A stretch of 64,000 nucleotides of DNA. Source: Drosophila miranda (lineage: Eukaryota > Arthropoda > Insecta > Diptera > Drosophilidae). The first letter of the stretch is position 1; every line of letters begins with the position of its first letter. A model generated the notes under the pieces. It did not search any database and had not been told where the DNA came from. It worked only from the letters and a program-made list of their open reading frames with translations. The stretch covers positions 18,990,913 through 19,054,912 of the forward strand of contig NC_046677.1 in NCBI RefSeq assembly GCF_003369915.1, given 5' to 3'. Positions 32,625 through 45,511 of this stretch are shown here, piece after piece. The position numbers were made by a program, and so were the translations under genes.

Positions 32625-34293
32625 TTAGATAAGAAGTTTCTTGATTTCATCGCTTTCTGCTGCTTCAATATAACTTTTGCCATCTGGAGTAGACTCGCTT
32701 TTGTTTGCTCCCTGTAAGATATTGAATTTTAAAACTTTTGTAGAACATTTACAGATCTTTGTTATCAATCCAAACCTTTTCCAAAAGAAGCTCTACGCAG
32801 CTCTTGTGTCCTTCCCAAATAGCTGCAAGAAGCGGTGTAATGCCATGTTTATCCTTTTTCTGTGTTAGAGCATATAAGGATAACAGTAAATCAGATAATT
32901 TACAAGGTATGATAGTTTCTGAAACCAAGAAGTTTTTAATACAGAGCCTACACATATCCATGGGTAAATATATATGAATCAAGTATTCAAGTCAATTTTT
33001 GTTATCGTGGAAAAATTGTAATTGTTCTTGATCTACGTATGCAATTATAAGCGCGTTGCAGTTGCATTAATAGTGTTCGAAGGACAGGTGTTCAAAGAGC
33101 CAGTAGCCTTTCTACTTGCTTTCTTCATTCGGGATATTATAATGATCCGATTGCAATGTGTTTCTCAAATCAAGTATGATTCTCTTTGACTCTGCGCTTT
33201 CAGTATTCTTGTATCTTCAAAATTATGGATAGTCGCCATAGTTTTCACCCCTTGAGAGTAGGAGGAGGCCTGGATAAGTTTTGAAAGAACATTCTTCTTA
33301 TACACATCCATCCTTGCCTTCCCCAAATCTTGCCAAATCTCAATAGCACTCCGTATCGAGGATATTTTTAGATTAAATTCATTTTTATTGATAATAACGA
33401 TTTTTGCTTGGTTAGGAAAATGTAGAATGATTTTCCTGTGAGATTCTGTGGTGTCTTTTTCTTTACCTCTAACTTTTCTAAATTTTAGTGATTCGGCAAC
33501 CAAAGAGCTTGATCTAAGGGTGAATCCTTCTTCAATCATATTGGGGCAATTTACAAGAACATACATAGCTCATTAAAGACTAAGTGTGCCAATGGCCACA
33601 TTTTTTTAGCCACACTTTAGATGTTTTTTCGTATAAAAAATAATTTTATAAATGTATGTATATTTAAATTAGACAATTAGAGAAAACAGTTTAGTTTAGC
33701 GGAAGCAATTATTTTTTCTTTAAAAATCGCTATGGAAATGATTTTAAAACAGCAGTAAACTTATTTAAAATTACTTAAATCTGGCAAGTATCTACCTGCA
33801 GAGTTTAAGGACATACATATGTATCTAGTCCTTCAAAATTTTCGCTAAGTTTTACGACTTTAAAAATATGTAGAAAACAGAAAAAAATCACAAAGCTCAA
33901 TCATAACTTTTTGGAAACATGTTTATAGTCACACGGCCAGTCAGTAAGCCAATAAGTGGTGAAATTCGTACTGAGACTTTGCCGGTCACTGTATATAATA
34001 CGTGTGTGTGTATACTATTTTAGAAAACATAATTAAATCAGCCAAACTTACATTAACATCGGCTCCTTTTAGAATCAAGAGCTCGAGCACCTTTAACTGA
34101 CCAAAATCAGCCGCATAATGAATTGGGTACCTTCCTTTAATCTCCTCATTTACTTTAAGAGCCTGTCGAAAAAAAAGAATAAAATTAAATGCACTTTTAG
34201 AAGTTGCATACAAACACACACATCGTTTTTGAACGCTTCTTGCACAGCATCAAACTCTCCGTTTTTGATAGTCCAAATAACATTTTCACTCAT
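32625..34293 (-). CDS. Myotrophin (V-1) homologue, ankyrin repeat protein
   Basis: Myotrophin/V-1 binds CapZ and regulates actin capping. Four short exons, 34293-34222, 34162-34052, 32859-32776 and 32711-32625, join in phase 0 at every junction and give 117 aa; human myotrophin has 118. The protein starts [20 protein letters not shown]. Ankyrin repeats are [20 protein letters not shown], then LILKGADVN, then [20 protein letters not shown] followed by [20 protein letters not shown], and it ends IKKLLI. All exons are under 115 bp, so only partial frames are open. Intron 2 (32860-34051) carries a degraded Tc1-like element. Confidence 0.92.
33165..33985 (-). mobile_element. Degraded Tc1-like DNA transposon in myotrophin intron
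   Basis: A minus-strand frame at 33566-33165 (133 codons) includes [18 protein letters not shown], which loosely resembles the N-terminal helix-turn-helix start of Tc1-family transposases. On the same strand CAGTGACCGGCAAAG follows TA near 33990, a plausible element end. The catalytic DDE part is not recognised. Weak evidence; it could be another repeat. Confidence 0.3.
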
Positions 34294-35953
34294 TTTTATT
34301 AATCATACAAAGATTATTTAGGTGGATAGGAAAGAATCTTGCGATATATCGCTACTAATGTTTTTAAATATCGATCGACGCACTAAAAAATTATCGAACT
34401 GTAGGGGCAACCTCTTATTGCCCAAAAAAAATAAAAATATTATGATGTACAAATTAAGTGTCTATTTGTTGTATGATTTTAACTCAGATTGGCAGATACC
34501 GAAAATCCATCCAAAATAGTAGTAGCCAAAATATATGGAATTAATATGAATTTATACGACAGAAAATTGTATCGCCTGCAGCTATTTGATATTTTTGATA
34601 GACTGACCATTTCATCAAAAACTTATCAGTCATGCTCTGGTTATCGGAAATCGGACAAATTTGCGGAGTGACCTTAAACAGCAAATTGCGTGCTGTGGTT
34701 TTCGCACAGCGTAAGGTTCTAGCGAATTAATACCGGTTTGATTGAGCTTTAAATTTCAAAAACTAATTTCACAAAGCACATAAAACAATAATTTATTGTC
34801 TTACAAATGTGGCCTGAGATTAATCCTACAGCAAAATTTTAATGGTTATGGCCAGACAAGCTAGGTCTTCAGACTGAACTAACACCATATTTGATGATTA
34901 AAACAACAGTTTATATATCTACAATAAGAAATTAATTTGTTTCAATATTTATTTATATACAAGATTATTTATAATTACAACTCAAATTTGACTGAGCCAA
35001 AACAAACCAAATCGAAAATATATGGCGAATTCCTGAATTCCCAAAATTCTCGAAATGCCGAAACACAACCTTTTATTGTAATTAATAACGAAAAGCAACA
35101 ATTTTTTTCAATAAATTACCTCAAAACAATTTGGGAAAGAAACGCTTTTAACGATGGCATAGCAAAAAGTTGAGAGCAGAGGAACAAACAAATTTTATAT
35201 CTAACGAAAATCGCATATTTACAGAATATGTATTATTGTATTATTATACTCGACACTCGAAGAGTTTATGGATATCTTAGTTTTGAGGTATAAGGAAGCG
35301 ACTTTATCCAAAAAGTTTATATATATTCTTAATCAGCAACAATAGCCGAGTCAATAAAGTCCCAAAGAGCGATAAGATCTCTGACTTAAAATGGCATGAA
35401 ATTCATGTCATGGCACAGCATTGTGTTTACACTTGCACAATGCTGATTATTTAATTTCGAAAGCTAATACGTGAGTGCGTTTCCCGCTCTGGCGTTCATC
35501 TCGCGCCACTTCATCGTCCCAGTAGCTTATTTGCATATGTTCGTGTGGAAAACACACTATATTCTCACAAAAAACACTAGAAATATTGAATATCAACCGT
35601 TCGTAAAATGTTTAAGAAAAAACCCTTTCAATAATTTATTCAGTAATTTTTGCAGACCAAAGTTTCGTTCCCTCTAAAAAAATGGTACAATTTTGTTGAC
35701 CAGCGTAATCGAACGGGTTTTCATCGTAAATTTTTATTGGGACACTATAAACAACTTGTTCAAATAACTAACAGAATGTAATCCATATATGCATACCTTA
35801 TATATATCACCTTAGCAAAGTATGCCATCTCAGCATACATTTTCAGTGTTCCATTTCATCTGTCTCTAAAATTATTAGAAATGTCTATGCTAAGCCTTAT
35901 AAAACAGCTGTTTTGCCATTCAGGTTGATTACCGTCAAAGCCATACCAGAAAA
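34294..35953. other. Divergent intergenic region of myotrophin and ClpP genes
   Basis: ATCGATC near 34370 could be a promoter motif. A degraded DINE-1 piece lies at about 35245-35385. The open frames here are AT-rich and unrecognised. Confidence 0.4.
35245..35385 (+). repeat. DINE-1 fragment
   Basis: TATATATTCTTAATCAGCAA followed by CAATAGCCGAGTC matches the DINE-1 block near 6980-7000, in opposite orientation to the full copy. Degraded. Confidence 0.6.
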
Positions 35954-36843
35954 ATGCTTAGAAACACTATCAGCCGCTTGTTACAAAATAATTCTGTAAG
36001 TTTCAATATCGATTATATGTAACGAAAATGCGTAATATGACCACTTTTTAATAGCTAAAATGTGTTACCGGAACTACTTCTTCTCGGAGTATAAACCTCA
36101 TTCCCATGGTGGTAGAACAAACTGGCAGAGGAGAACGGGCCTATGATATATTCTCGCGACTGCTGAAAGAACGGATTATTTGCCTTATGGGAAACATAAC
36201 CGATGACATTAGCTCTACCGTGGTTGCTCAATTGTTATTTTTACAATCTGAGAATGTCAACAAGCCAATCCACTTGTATATAAATTCTCCGGGTGGTGTT
36301 GTTACTGCTGGTCTTGCCATTTACGACACCATGCAGTATGTTAAGCCGCCTATAGCGACGTGGTGCGTTGGTCAAGCATGTTCAATGGGATCACTTTTAT
36401 TGGCGGCAGGAGCACCGGGAATGCGATATTCATTACCTAATGCCAGAATTATGATACATCAACCTTCTGGAGGCGCACAAGTATGTTTAATTTCTTCATT
36501 TCCTTTTGTCAATAATAACATTTAATATCCAACAATGTACTTACTCTAGGGTCAAGCCACCGATATCCTAATACATGCCGAGGAAATTATCAAAATTAAA
36601 CGCCAACTTACTAGCATATATGTAAAGCATGCTAAAAACTCGTACGAAGAAATGTGCCAACGAATGGAGCGGGATCATTTCATGACCCCCGATGAGGCCA
36701 AGACACTTGGTATTATTGATCACGTGCTTGAACACCCACCAGAAACAGTCTCAGACAGTGGGCCGACATCTGATGGTGGTAAAAATGCTGGTAAATCTGC
36801 TTCTGATGAGCCCCAGAGGAAAAGGTCAAACCAGGCAGCTTAA
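35954..36843 (+). CDS. ClpP: ATP-dependent Clp protease proteolytic subunit, mitochondrial
   Basis: ClpP is the serine peptidase of the matrix protease ClpXP. Three exons, 35954-35995, 36055-36480 and 36550-36843, join in phase to 253 aa. A transit peptide ([19 protein letters not shown]) precedes [20 protein letters not shown]. The catalytic triad is visible: Ser about 124 in GQACSMGS, His about 149 in [13 protein letters not shown] across the last splice site, and Asp about 198 in MERDHFM. The oxyanion stretch is [17 protein letters not shown]. The tail after EHPPE is polar and not conserved, as in other metazoan ClpPs. It converges on Cand1. Confidence 0.97.
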
Positions 36844-36943
36844 GATCTTTTCATTTACGGAAACCCAAATTCAAGCTTTATCTTTAAAATTGAAAAGCAA
36901 CTTTCATATAAAAACTAATTTTTCAATACTTTTGTCAATTTAA

Positions 36944-36992
36944 AAAAAAAAAAGAACACATATATATATATTTATTTATTTAAATATATCTA
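36944..36992. repeat. AT-rich simple repeat
   Basis: A poly(A) run followed by (AT)n and TTTATTTA repeats in the 265 bp gap between the convergent ClpP and Cand1 genes. Confidence 0.7.
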
Positions 36993-37067
36993 ATTCAGAC
37001 ATAACTACATTTGCATACGCAAATGTTTGACAGATGAAAGAAACTAGAAATCTATGCTTGAATTTTA

Positions 37068-37153
37068 GCTTTGATCCAGTAAAATTATTTCCGAGCTCAC
37101 AGGGCTTTTAACTTTGATCCATTAAAATAATTTCCGAGCCCCCAGCGACTGAA
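37068..37153. repeat. 43-bp tandem duplication over the Cand1 stop codon
   Basis: TTGATCCAGTAAAATTATTT at 37071 and TTGATCCATTAAAATAATTT at 37114 are two copies 43 bp apart. One holds the last codons and stop of Cand1. The other lies just downstream in the 3' UTR. Confidence 0.8.
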
Positions 37154-40100
37154 TCCTTCTGTATATACTCGTAAATTTTTGCCAATTCTGGAGTTTCCTT
37201 AATTGATTTTAGAAAATCAATTAAATGCTGATTTTTCTCTAAGCAGGACAATTTTTGATTATTGGATTACGCTGAGGTATACTATTTCTCTATGAATACT
37301 TACTTGCTTTGGGTATTTGAGAAAGTGCAGACACGGCGCGAAGTGCGGAACGTTTCAGTTCATCTTGCTTTTCGTATTCCTGTTTCACGGAATTGGCTTT
37401 CACCTTATGTGTACATGTATCACGTAGTTGTTGAATAAATTGATCAAGTCCTAGGATGGGAAGCAACAATTACATATCGACTATAACCATATTTAAAAAT
37501 ATATTTTACTTAGCAACACCTTATCCGGACACAATACGGCTAAACGAGCAGTCATTAGGTACGTCAACATCTTAATGTCGTAGTGGTCGCAAAGTCCAGC
37601 TTGCACATGATCTAGAAATTGCATAACATCTACACGATCTAAGCCCTGCTCAAGCAGTGTATACATGCACTCAAAAGCAGCTTTACGGATATCCAGACCA
37701 TCGTCAACTGTGTGTTTAAACGGTCCCATTTCTACCTCTCGAATAAGTTCACTCTTAACTTTTGTTTCAGAATACAACCATGGCAAAAGGGTAGGTAGCA
37801 AGTCGCGCACCAGGCTTGGCTTGTTGTGCACAGCTGAATTGAAAGCAACAAGAGCAACGCGTCGCACTTGTGGTTCTGGGTCACGAAGCGCGAAAAGGAA
37901 TTCTCCAATGCTTTGTTTAAGAAGGACATCTATTGGTTGTGGCTGATCGGAAATGGTAAATTTGATTGAAGAGACAACAACAGTACGCATAGTAGCACTC
38001 TCCGATCGCAGTGCTTGCTGTAATTGCGGCAGTAATTCTTCAGGGTTAACCAGAACGAGCTTCCCAAGGCATTCGGCCACCACATTACGTGAACCTTCTT
38101 CTGAGCACTCACAATGCTTGAAAAGCTGAGTCCATATGGATGGCACAGATGGTAACAATTGGGCGAGGCCACAAGGTGTTACAGAAAGAGACGATATTAC
38201 TTCCTTTAAGGAATGAAGAAGCAAATATTGTCGCTTGGGCTGTACTTCGATTTCTTTTAAAATAAGCGGTAAATATGTCTGCAAGCTGCCAACAGATACC
38301 GCTCCAAGGGCATGTGACGCTGCTGCTTTCACGTCTTCGGAGGTTGCACCAAAGCATTCTATAATAGTTTTTGGGAGCACCTGTATGGAGCTCAGATCAA
38401 AGTGCCTACCTATTTCGCCAATTGTTAATAAACAAAAGATTACTTCTGTGTCGTTTCGTTTTTGTAGGTCTGTTATCAGCTTTGTTGCTAATGGTGTGGC
38501 CACTTGCGAGCATTGTTGAGTTAGAGCAGCAATGCACTTGGCTGATGAATGATATGCTTGTTTATGAAGTTGTAGTGGTTCAATTGGAGACGTAGTTGTA
38601 CTTTTGGACGTCATTTCACCACCAATCAAGACTGGCGCCATAAGTTTTGACACAAGCGAGTGATAGTCTAAGCCAGGCAACTGCGTTTGAACCAAAGCTT
38701 GAAACAACTCCAACGTGCAGTTCAATGCTGTTCCCTATAAAGACAGAAAATATTTATTACATTAAACAAAATCGTAACTAAAAATGATTTTACGTACCTG
38801 CAACAATGGTGACCGAACTAGAATAAGTACTGATGGTAAAAACTGCTCATGTATGCCAACTAATGCTTGCGGCTGCCTACGGGCTACAGTGCTTAGGAGC
38901 GTTAAAGAATACTGAGCTACGTGTAAGTCTGTATCAGATACGAGTGGTGGAATTTCTACTATTGCTGTCTGCAGTAGATTGGGTTCAAAGTTGCTTGAAT
39001 AGTTGATAACAATTTTGTTAATAAGATCCAAAGAGTGGAGCTTCAGGGCACGATGGTTCTTGCGCAAGAATGTACCTAAAGTCGGTAATACATCATGCAA
39101 AATTGGCGTGAGGTCTATACGTAACGTGGATGCTGCAATCATAGTGAGCGCTTTCACACTGCTCAGCCGGGTTACTTCGTTCTTAAGGCGTTCCATAAAA
39201 ATCGGTAAACAAACGCACAGTTCAGTTTTTAGCATGTCTCCCATATTAGCAATAATTTGTCCCATGCATGCTATAGCTCTTTCCTTCACCTCCTGATCTA
39301 CGTCAGTGACTTTTAGTTTTTGCAGCGTACAAGAATAAACCTGCCCAACAAAGGGTGTCGCATCGAAACCAGATTTTGAATCATTTGTGTCCAATGGTCG
39401 AATTACTTTAACAAGTTGCTGTAACACCATTAATGCTTCTGTGGCAATTTTATAAAACGGATCGAAAACTGAAGTCACTACTAGAGGAACTAGTGACGGT
39501 ATGTGTGGATGAAACACACTCGGTGGATGACCTTGAAGTAGAGAATATAGAAAACCTAGCGACTCGATTTTCATATTACTCGTCGAACTCTTATCATTTA
39601 ACGAATAACTTATGCCGGGCACAACGCTGTCTAAATGAGGACCTAAAGCTCCTGGTAGTGAGTTTAAGAGCTCTCGTAGTAGCAAGAAACAATCCTGACG
39701 CGTTTTCATTGATTTTTCTCGCATTAACGGTTGTACCGCTTTGACGATTAGTGGCAGCTGTTCCATTAATAATGAAGTTGGGCTTGAAATTTGATCCATG
39801 GAGTCGGGGTCTGGAGTCACATCGTCGGTCAGACGCGTGCTCTTAAGCAATGCAACATATGCGTGAAATATATCAGACTTTACATTTTCCTCTCTTTCTT
39901 TAAAACGAGCTATTAAAGCTGGGCTTAAGGTACGATAAAAATCTTCAATAAGTTCTTGCCGAGTTGCAATTAAAACTTCTAGACACTTGGCTGCAGCTCG
40001 TCGGACCTTCCAACTCATGTCGTCGTCATCACTGTATTCTTCGCTGTCAACGTATTCATCATCTTCGGTATCCATTGCATATCCAGTGTCACCATCATCG

Positions 40101-41222
40101 GTCTCATAGTTGTAGTTTGGATCATAGGTAACATATTTCAGGCAAAGTGCCAGAATCTTTTAACAAAGCACTGAATGAATATAACAGACATACAGATTAC
40201 TGAAAGATTACGTACCATAGATATGTGTGGATGTATGGCATCGGGACAACGCATAACAAATGCTTCACAGGCCTGTAGACAAAACTCACGCAATTCATCG
40301 TCATCCTGCTCGCTGTATTGCTCCAGAACACGCATTGAGCGTTTAATAGTATGATTACAAAGCCGATGTCCAGCCTGGCGGCTACAGAGATTAACAACAG
40401 TTAATACCTTAGTAACATTGATATTTATTATGTCTTACCATATTGAAGCTAAACACTGAATGTACGTTCGAATCGCAGCAGGGTTTGGTGGTTTTTCGAG
40501 TCCATCAAGAAGATGATCAATGACGCCATTATAGGCATTGGTATTTGCTTGCATGAGAAGAAATGAAAGTGCTACGATAGTACGCTTTCGTACAGCTTGA
40601 CGGGACGAAGCCAATTGTGGTATTAGTGCTTTTAATATGGTACTATGGAAGGGAACTAAAAACTCGCCAAATCGAGAAAGTAGGTCTGCCAGAATATCAA
40701 GAGACTCTAATTTTACTGAAACATCTTCCTTTTCAATGGCCGTACTTAATTTTCCTGTTATGCGCTGGCAGACATTTGGGGCAAGAGAGTTTGAAGACTG
40801 AGGGAGTTCAGCAATTACTGTTTTTAAACCAATACTCGAGATATCTCTTAGCTGTTCTGTGTTTGACATCATATTGGCACAGAGGGAATCAACAATTGTC
40901 TCTACTTGGATTTCTTTTACTTTGTTGACTAAGGGGCCCAGACACTTTACAGCTAGATTCTGCACTTCGCCGTTTTTATCCTCCAATAGTTTTAATACCA
41001 TTCGTACTACTTTTTTTTCCGAGTCATCATCAAGAATAATACTATCCTTTTGCAATTCCATCATTAAATCGTTTGTTGCCATAAACCGAAAATCTTTATC
41101 GGTTGAGGTCATCTGCATGTTTAAAACTCAACTATATATGTATTTCAATCATTGCGGGTATAAAAATCTATACGTACCTTTTCCAGCAAATTTGCAATTT
41201 GGTGGTATTGATGGGACGACAT
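37108..41222 (-). CDS. Cand1: Cullin-associated NEDD8-dissociated protein 1
   Basis: Cand1 is the HEAT-repeat exchange factor that binds cullin-RING ligases and swaps their substrate receptors. Seven exons, 41222-41178, 41112-40439, 40381-40216, 40156-38798, 38734-37510, 37450-37304 and 37238-37108, join in phase to 1248 aa, the length I recall for the fly. It starts [15 protein letters not shown]. Helical HEAT pairs run throughout. An acidic loop ([19 protein letters not shown]) follows [18 protein letters not shown]. Near the C-terminus are [20 protein letters not shown] and [11 protein letters not shown], ending MDQS. The 3' end carries a tandem duplication that includes the stop codon. 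Confidence 0.97.
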
Positions 41223-43057
41223 ATTGTAGTCTTCGCAAGTATTTTTGAAGTGGTTATATTATAAATACGTTATATTTGAAATAATTGGAAATATGTTTGA
41301 AACTTCACTAACTTTATTTTCCTGGAAAATTGTATACTAAAATGTTCCGGCAGAAAATTCGAAGAAGCATACCAAAAGCAGTTTGGTTATCGATGTCTAA
41401 ATTATACATGAGTTATGTTATCATTGCTTGACATGGTCATACGGCTAGAGATTTGGAATTCTGGAATGAACATCAAATCAAACATATATATTTTTCTAAT
41501 ATTTATATAAAATTATATCGAAATTAAGATTGTCTGCCACAATATTGTGATTATTTGTAATTTTCGGTTTTTCTTAATCATGTTGCATTGTGACATGTGT
41601 ATTTTCAAGCCATGCAAAGCAGCCGCCGAGGTGGAGATATGGCGAGTAGATATTTAACAAGAAAATACGGAGGATTTACGGGAGCTGACAAAAATTCCCA
41701 TCGATCTTAGATGTACACATGTCCAAAAAAAAGTTTTAGAATATAGTAAAAAAAAAAAAAACCGTCCACAACCTTTATGTCAAATGTGTATTAAATGCAA
41801 TTAGATTTCCAGAAAACACCTTCTCGTCGAATTAATAAAGATTTGTTTACTTGCATATATTCACGCTCTTATTTTTGCGGGTGTTTACGAAGACAGAAAA
41901 GAAAACGGAAGATTGTATTGGTTCCAATCAGTGTTATACTTTTGTACGTGAGCGGCAGCTGGAGCACTTTTTCCTATGCATATAAGATAGGGCCTTGCCG
42001 ACCGCTGAACAAGTCCACATAAATTTTTTGCAACAAATTTCTTTGTTGTTAAAACGAATTTAATGGAATAGGCAACTTATATTGCATTTCGTTGAAATTT
42101 CAGATCTGATCACTTTTTGTTATTGTCGTCAACCTTTTTGTATGTCAAGGCTTTGGAGCTACAGTCGAAGGCCCTTACGCACAACAATTGGTTGTCGAAT
42201 TGGAGGAGGAAGTGGGGAAGCTGTGTGAGCTCACCCAGCACGACCAAGGAGGTCGACACTGGGGTGGAATGCGTTTTTGAAGATCGCATTAAGGAGGAAA
42301 CCTCAGAGAAGTATGAGCCCTTGCCGAAACGCCGTCGAAGACCATCGATCTCTGCACTACTGAACTGAATAAAATATCGAAAATGTCCACCAAAATTTCG
42401 AAACATTTCGACAGAATGGAAGCATTAGAAAACGAAAAGCTAGAGGTTCAAACGGAGCTTTTAGAACAATTTAGCCAAACTTTTGATAAATTTTCGCAAT
42501 AATTAGTTTATTTCCAACCATTAGCCAATGATTATTTGTTTGTTAATTATTTTAAATTAATAATTTTGTTAAAACATGGCTCTATTATAATACAAAGAAG
42601 ACAATATCTATTATTATGAGGAATAACCTGAGCTGTAGATATTGTTGTTATAGTAAAAATCGTAGCCCCTCTGATAGTCTCTAAAACAATTAAATCTTAT
42701 TTTATCATTAGATAAGAAATTTTTGTGGACCCCTCTTCCCTTAGCGTGTGGGAGAACTTCTACATCTTTAGAAAATGGCCGTGTAATAATAAAAAAAAAA
42801 CAAAATACATTATATATCTCTCATGAAATATCGGTATAATTCGGTTGCGTTCCAATTCATCGCAATAGCAATATCGCGTTCCTTATATGCTTGTATCGAA
42901 GGTACGCGAACTCTGTGACGATAACTTGACTCATATATTCGATTTATTTTTTAATGTAATTGCTATCGCTACAACATTTTAGTGCCCGCAAACATATGTT
43001 TGAATTTGATATCTATAACTAAGTAAGAAAATTTTGTTGGCAGAAATTTATTAAAGA
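41223..43057. other. Divergent intergenic region of Cand1 and pim
   Basis: A TTATCGATG at about 41389 resembles a DRE and could serve Cand1. A gene-like remnant lies at about 42117-42502 and is listed separately. The rest is AT-rich with nothing recognised. Confidence 0.4.
42117..42502 (+). pseudogene. Coding-like remnant of unknown protein
   Basis: Plus frame 42117-42368 reads VKALELQSKALTHNNWLSNW, later KYEPLPKRRRRPSISALLN. A second frame from 42384 reads MSTKISKHFDRMEALENEKL, then a coiled-coil-like EVQTELLEQF. The composition (a basic stretch like a nuclear signal, then a heptad-like helix) is protein-like and GC content rises, but the two parts are in different frames and no start or promoter is evident. 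It may be a dead gene, a transposon ORF, or exons of an unrecognised gene. I do not know the family. Confidence 0.35.
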
Positions 43058-44604
43058 ATGGAGCAGATTTTTTTGGACAAGGAAAATCCGGGTATGCATT
43101 CTATATAATCTATTAACTATTGCATTTTATGAGTTTCTCTCTATTTATTAAAATCTAGTATCGTCGATATCCATCAAAAAGAATGCGTTGTCTATTAATA
43201 ATAGTAGCATAAAACAAAATGCCAGAAAATTAGTTCTGGGAAATCTGGAAAATGTGATGCATCAAAAACAAACTCCATTTAAAAGTGATTCCATATCATT
43301 CCCTAAGAGCGTTGCAAAATTGCCACTTCAGAATTTCCGTAGAAATTATGATAATGAACGTGGAGAAGCCGTTCTGAAAATTACACCTAATTACTTGGGC
43401 CTCTATTCTTTAAAAAACGAAACATGTTCCCAGAGTGCCTATGAAAATTTATTTGATTATATGGACTTTCCAAGTACGAAGTGCTTGATTAAATGCTGGA
43501 GACGTAAGTCGCTTAAAATTTGTATTCTATTTAAACGATTACACTTATTTAAATTACTTTAGAGCCTTCATAACTTAAAAAACGCAGTTTTATGGTCGCT
43601 CGTTGGCAGATCTTCCCTTTGTGCTGTGTCGTCTAATTAGGGATCCAGTGGTCTCAGTCCGTACCGGTCTCTCCAGAGGCGTGGTCGCCAGGCTGTCTAG
43701 ATCCTCGAAGAATCCTCTTTCGAACAGCCGCAGAGGCGAGGCTTTACACTCTATTTCAGAGGTTTGCAGCATCCTATGCACAGTGAAAAGGAAAGTGTTC
43801 TGATGCTGCCGCGCACGTACACGCGTAACCCAGTTTGTTGCTGCTAACATAATGTTTCGTTTTCTTCTGCTGTCTACTTATAAAAAATGTGAATATTGGG
43901 TGCCGATCCCTGCTCTATTTCCTCCTCACCATGCAACTGCGACAGAAGTCATATTGCGACTCCAATCAATGTTCGAAACTCGTTTTTGTAAATGCACTTT
44001 TATAACTTGTACGCGTGAGAAGAGACTCTCAGCGTTACGTCTTAACTCGCGTTTGACGCAAAAATTGTATTTTTTTGTTAGTTATGACCGTCTCCAAGGA
44101 AATTATCATTTATGTGTACACATATATATCGCCCCTCTTTGCGAAATTATGATCAGCGAAAATGAATTCAAAACTCACTTTAATGTTAAATTGTTTTATA
44201 ATATTTAATTCGTCATCCATTAAAATATGGCAGTTTTACTTTTTGTCGCCTACGATCATTTCGCAAAAGGAGGTCGACATGTACATTCGTATTTAAGTGT
44301 GTATAATATATCTGCTTCTTAAAATGAATTTTTTCTTTGTGTTTTAGCAATTGCTGAAATATGGTTGGATAATCAATCTGGTAAAAATACTTTTACTAAA
44401 ACAATTTTAAATGATCTTGGCGACTTAGTAGAAACTTTGGAAACTGAGTGCTGCATCTCAATAGACAATGGTTTTTGTGACAACTTTGACAAAGACAATT
44501 GTTCCAAAAATGATATTGATAACACTGGGACTGAACAATGCGAGTATAAGTTGGATTCACATTTTGCGATGCCAAATTTAGATGATATAGATATACCTTT
44601 TTAG
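43058..44604 (+). CDS. pim: Securin (pimples)
   Basis: Pimples is the fly securin. It holds separase inactive until APC/C destroys it at anaphase. Three exons, 43058-43091, 43159-43503 and 44348-44604, join in phase to 211 aa (D. melanogaster about 199). The KEN box is at residues 8-10 (FLDKENP). A destruction-box-like RKLVLGNLEN is at residues 34-43, one residue longer between R and L than the usual RxxL. The middle is basic; the end is acidic and short-hydrophobic (MPNLDDIDIPF), as in fly securins. Sequence conservation is low in this family, so the call rests on the KEN box, D-box-like motif, C-terminus and neighbours ClpP and COX10. The poly(A) signal is at 44671-44676. Intron 2 (844 bp) holds repeat-like DNA. 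Confidence 0.82.
43590..43990 (-). repeat. Unclassified repeat in pim intron, possibly LTR-like
   Basis: GC-richer than its surroundings and unlike a fly intron. Read on the minus strand it includes GTTACGCGTGTACGTGCGCG, and a frame is open over 86 codons without a recognisable product. It may be a fragment of an LTR-type fossil; the family is not recognised. Confidence 0.25.
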
Positions 44605-44805
44605 ACATGATAAATTAAGCACGCTGATCTTCTATCGGGCGTTTGTCTCTTACTAAATTAATATACCTTAAATAAATTGTAAATTGACATTCTCTTGTTT
44701 TATGATGTGCCCATTACATATGTTAGGTAAAGTCACCAATAAAATTTTAATGATATATTAACAGTTGAAATACAACAAAACTACATTTTGCTAAAAGAAA
44801 TATAC

Positions 44806-45140
44806 ATTTGCGTTAAGTTCTGTTTAAAAACTGTCTTTATTTCTTACAGTCGGACCTTACATAACATATATCTAAGGGCTACGGGCTCGAAAAATATGTT
44901 TTTTTTATTCTTTTTTAAATCAAAAACGACTTGCTTCGCCGTCCCGTCGAAACCAAACGACCACTCCCTCACCTTCTTGGCTACGTTGGCAAAGCATAAG
45001 CTGAGTCGCATCCCTGTCTGTCACTCTCCCCTCTCCCAGCCGAACACCGGCCTCATACCCTTCCACGGGTATTGTGAGGTATCTTGACTTAGTGCCGAAT
45101 CTCTGGAAATAAAATTGAACTCGATGCTCTTTCTTAATAA
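44806..45140 (-). repeat. LTR-like repeat remnant
   Basis: On the minus strand a GC-rich part (GGGAGAGGGGAGAGTGACAG) is followed by TGTAAGGTCCGACTG and AATAAAGACAG, the order of a promoter-like part and a poly(A) signal expected in an LTR. No internal region is seen, so this would be a solo or truncated fossil. The family is not recognised. It fills most of the pim-Mob3 gap; the remainder to 45511 shows nothing. Confidence 0.35.
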
Positions 45141-45511
45141 ATACAAATAAACAGGAAAAATATACAAAAATAACAATTTTATTTCATACTAGCTGTAGAC
45201 TGTCAAGTTACGCTATGGCGCACGTTGTGGTTTAACGGATTTGAAACGAGGAACAAAACAAAGTTGGCTCTTGTTATGGGTTTTTCGCCTTAGGTCGCAT
45301 AATTTATTTATTTATTCTATTGATGCAGGGCGTCACTCCTTTTCACAATATAGTTTCCTTTTTCTTTTGCATTTGCAGGAGAAACATTAACGCTGTTTTT
45401 TTTCCACAATCTTGATAATTTATTTTCTACACAGAGATTCCGAATGAATACAAGAAATACTCTCGTATTCATGAAGTTTAAAATAAATAAAAGCATGTAC
45501 AATCATTATGT

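Noticed and set aside
38235-39744. Plus-strand ORFs opposite Cand1
   Set aside because: Antisense shadows; Cand1 reads through in full on the minus strand.
43590-43850. Pair of opposite ORFs in the pim intron as a nested gene
   Set aside because: Repeat-like composition and no recognisable protein; kept only as an unclassified repeat.
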